From NCBI RefSeq assembly GCF_000374585.1, contig NZ_KB894644.1:62001-126000 (forward strand): a stretch of 64,000 bases of DNA. The letters run 5' to 3'. A program made the position numbers and the translations under genes. Below are positions 63,062-64,000 of this stretch, in pieces; positions within the stretch are counted from its first letter, which is position 1, and each line of letters starts with the position of its first letter. Source of the stretch: Phocaeicola barnesiae DSM 18169 = JCM 13652 (GTDB taxonomy: Bacteria > Bacteroidota > Bacteroidia > Bacteroidales > Bacteroidaceae). The notes beneath the pieces were generated by a model that searched no databases, was not told the DNA's origin, and saw only the letters and a list, made by a program, of their open reading frames with translations.

Positions 63062-64000
63062 ATGTTTATGATGAAGAGAGTGCTGACAGCCGTTGTCTTG
63101 TTGACGGCTTTTGTGCTGAATGGCTGGACTTGTACCAATCTGATAGTGGGCAAGAAAGCTTCGGCAGACGGTTCTGTGATTGTTTCTTATTCGGCCGATT
63201 CATACGGCCTGTTCGGTTTTCTGTGTCATTATCCGGCTGCCAAACACCCGGATGGAGCCATGCGTTCCATTTATGACTGGGATTCAGGAAAGTACCTGGG
63301 GCAGATAAAGGAAGCAAAAGAAACTTATAATGTCATCGGAAATATGAACGAGTTTCAGGTGACGATCGGTGAAACGACTTTCGGCGGCCGTCCGGAACTG
63401 GTGGATACTACCGGTGTGATGGATTACGGAAGTCTGATTTACGTGGCTTTGCAGCGCTCCCGTTCTGCCAAAGAGGCTATTAAGGTTATGACTGATCTGG
63501 TGAAGGAATACGGATATTACAGTAGCGGGGAGTCTTTCTCAATAGCCGATCCGAATGAAGTATGGATTATGGAAATGATAGGGAAAGGTCCCGGTGTAAA
63601 AGGGGCTGTCTGGGTAGCTGTCCGCATTCCGGACGACTGTATTGCTGCTCATGCTAACCAGAGCCGTATCCATCAGTTCAATCTGAATGATAAGGAGAAT
63701 TGCCTGTATGCGCCGGATGTGATTTCGTTTGCCCGTGAAAAAGGTTATTTCTCTGGAGCGAACAAGGATTTCAGCTTTGCCGATGCATACTGCCCGTTGG
63801 ATTTCAGTGGCCTTCGTTTCTGCGAAGCCCGTGTATGGAGTTATTATAACATGTTCAGTAAAGCTACCGGTCAGGCATACCTTTCTTATATACAGGGAGA
63901 GAGTAAGGAGCCGATGCCGTTGTATGTAAAACCGGATCAGAAAGTGTCTGTCCGTGACATTCAGCGTGCTATGCGCGACCACTATGAAGGAACTGCTCTT
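63062..64000 (+). CDS. C69-family dipeptidase (partial, cut by window edge)
   Basis: About 313 residues are visible from MFMMKRVLTAVVLLTAFVLNGWTCTNLIVGKKASADGS. The signal peptide is followed by a mature protein starting at Cys, the Ntn-hydrolase nucleophile of the C69 dipeptidases (TC-TNLIVGKKAS). Further matches are the ETTFGGR and GEVWIMEMIGKG-type stretches. The C-terminus is beyond the window. Two further ATGs (63068, 63071) are possible starts. Secreted or periplasmic peptide hydrolysis is likely. Confidence 0.88.
   Translation, partial: MFMMKRVLTAVVLLTAFVLNGWTCTNLIVGKKASADGSVIVSYSADSYGLFGFLCHYPAAKHPDGAMRSIYDWDSGKYLGQIKEAKETYNVIGNMNEFQVTIGETTFGGRPELVDTTGVMDYGSLIYVALQRSRSAKEAIKVMTDLVKEYGYYSSGESFSIADPNEVWIMEMIGKGPGVKGAVWVAVRIPDDCIAAHANQSRIHQFNLNDKENCLYAPDVISFAREKGYFSGANKDFSFADAYCPLDFSGLRFCEARVWSYYNMFSKATGQAYLSYIQGESKEPMPLYVKPDQKVSVRDIQRAMRDHYEGTAL

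Noticed and set aside
1-64000. CRISPR arrays, rRNA, tRNA, prophage or integrase genes
   Set aside because: None was seen. The only regular direct repeats (48244-48331) are adjacent 22-bp units without spacers.

Overview
ORGANISM. The window looks like a chromosome of a gut Bacteroidales, most likely Bacteroides or Phocaeicola. The evidence is the trp gene order B-E-G-D-C-F-A, a fused HisB, Bacteroidales-type promoters (TTTG, about 19-20 bases, TAnnTTTG), weak Shine-Dalgarno sites, a TonB-type outer-membrane barrel protein, and AAA-ATPase/PD-(D/E)XK proteins of the kind expanded in this order. The genus is inferred, not proven. I saw no rRNA, tRNA, CRISPR array, integrase or intact insertion sequence. 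LAYOUT. 1-10.9 kb (minus strand) holds two amino-acid operons in tandem: hisGDCB, then trpBEGDCFA, with trpA running off the left edge. Each is preceded by a promoter, a short leader peptide rich in the regulated amino acid (hisL with HHHPHH, trpL with WW) and an intrinsic terminator, so both appear to use ribosome-mediated attenuation. 10.9-17.1 kb holds a Dabb protein, udk, a MltF-like transglycosylase, a Skp-like lipoprotein, a small membrane protein, an Xaa-His dipeptidase and an EEP-family hydrolase. 17.3-22.8 kb is a two-gene module of unknown function: a 1685-residue DUF4132 protein and a 140-residue partner. The large gene is rich in the tetranucleotide CTAG compared with its surroundings. 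23-27 kb holds an esterase, a glutaredoxin-like protein, a gutted TrmH-type methyltransferase gene whose middle is replaced by REP-like palindromes, and a SWIM/SNF2 helicase. 27.3-33.8 kb (minus strand) holds an M20 dipeptidase, aroC, a TPM protein, LemA and a two-component system whose histidine kinase carries an in-frame amber codon. 33.9-43.6 kb holds a CAT-like acetyltransferase, an outer-membrane barrel protein and two AAA-ATPase/PD-(D/E)XK paralogues in inverted orientation, flanking a membrane protein, a lipoprotein hydrolase and an AraC regulator. 43.7-48.1 kb is the pstSCAB-phoU phosphate operon, with a PstS-like lobe inside PstC. Upstream of it lies an array of four 22-bp direct repeats. 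48.4-54.8 kb holds tex, nudC, cbpM/cbpA and a 5'-nucleotidase. 54.8-59.4 kb (minus strand) holds a hydrolase, aroE, menG/ubiE, purC and phoH. 59.8-64 kb holds an ECF S-component-like protein, tatA, tatC, an M23 peptidase and a C69 dipeptidase cut by the right edge. HOW IT FITS TOGETHER. Most of the window is core metabolism: Trp, His, chorismate/shikimate, menaquinone, purine, phosphate uptake and protein export. The least explained pieces are the DUF4132 pair, the inverted ATPase/nuclease paralogues, the PstC insert, the amber-split kinase and a recurring intergenic motif around GAACGTWTGTTTT.
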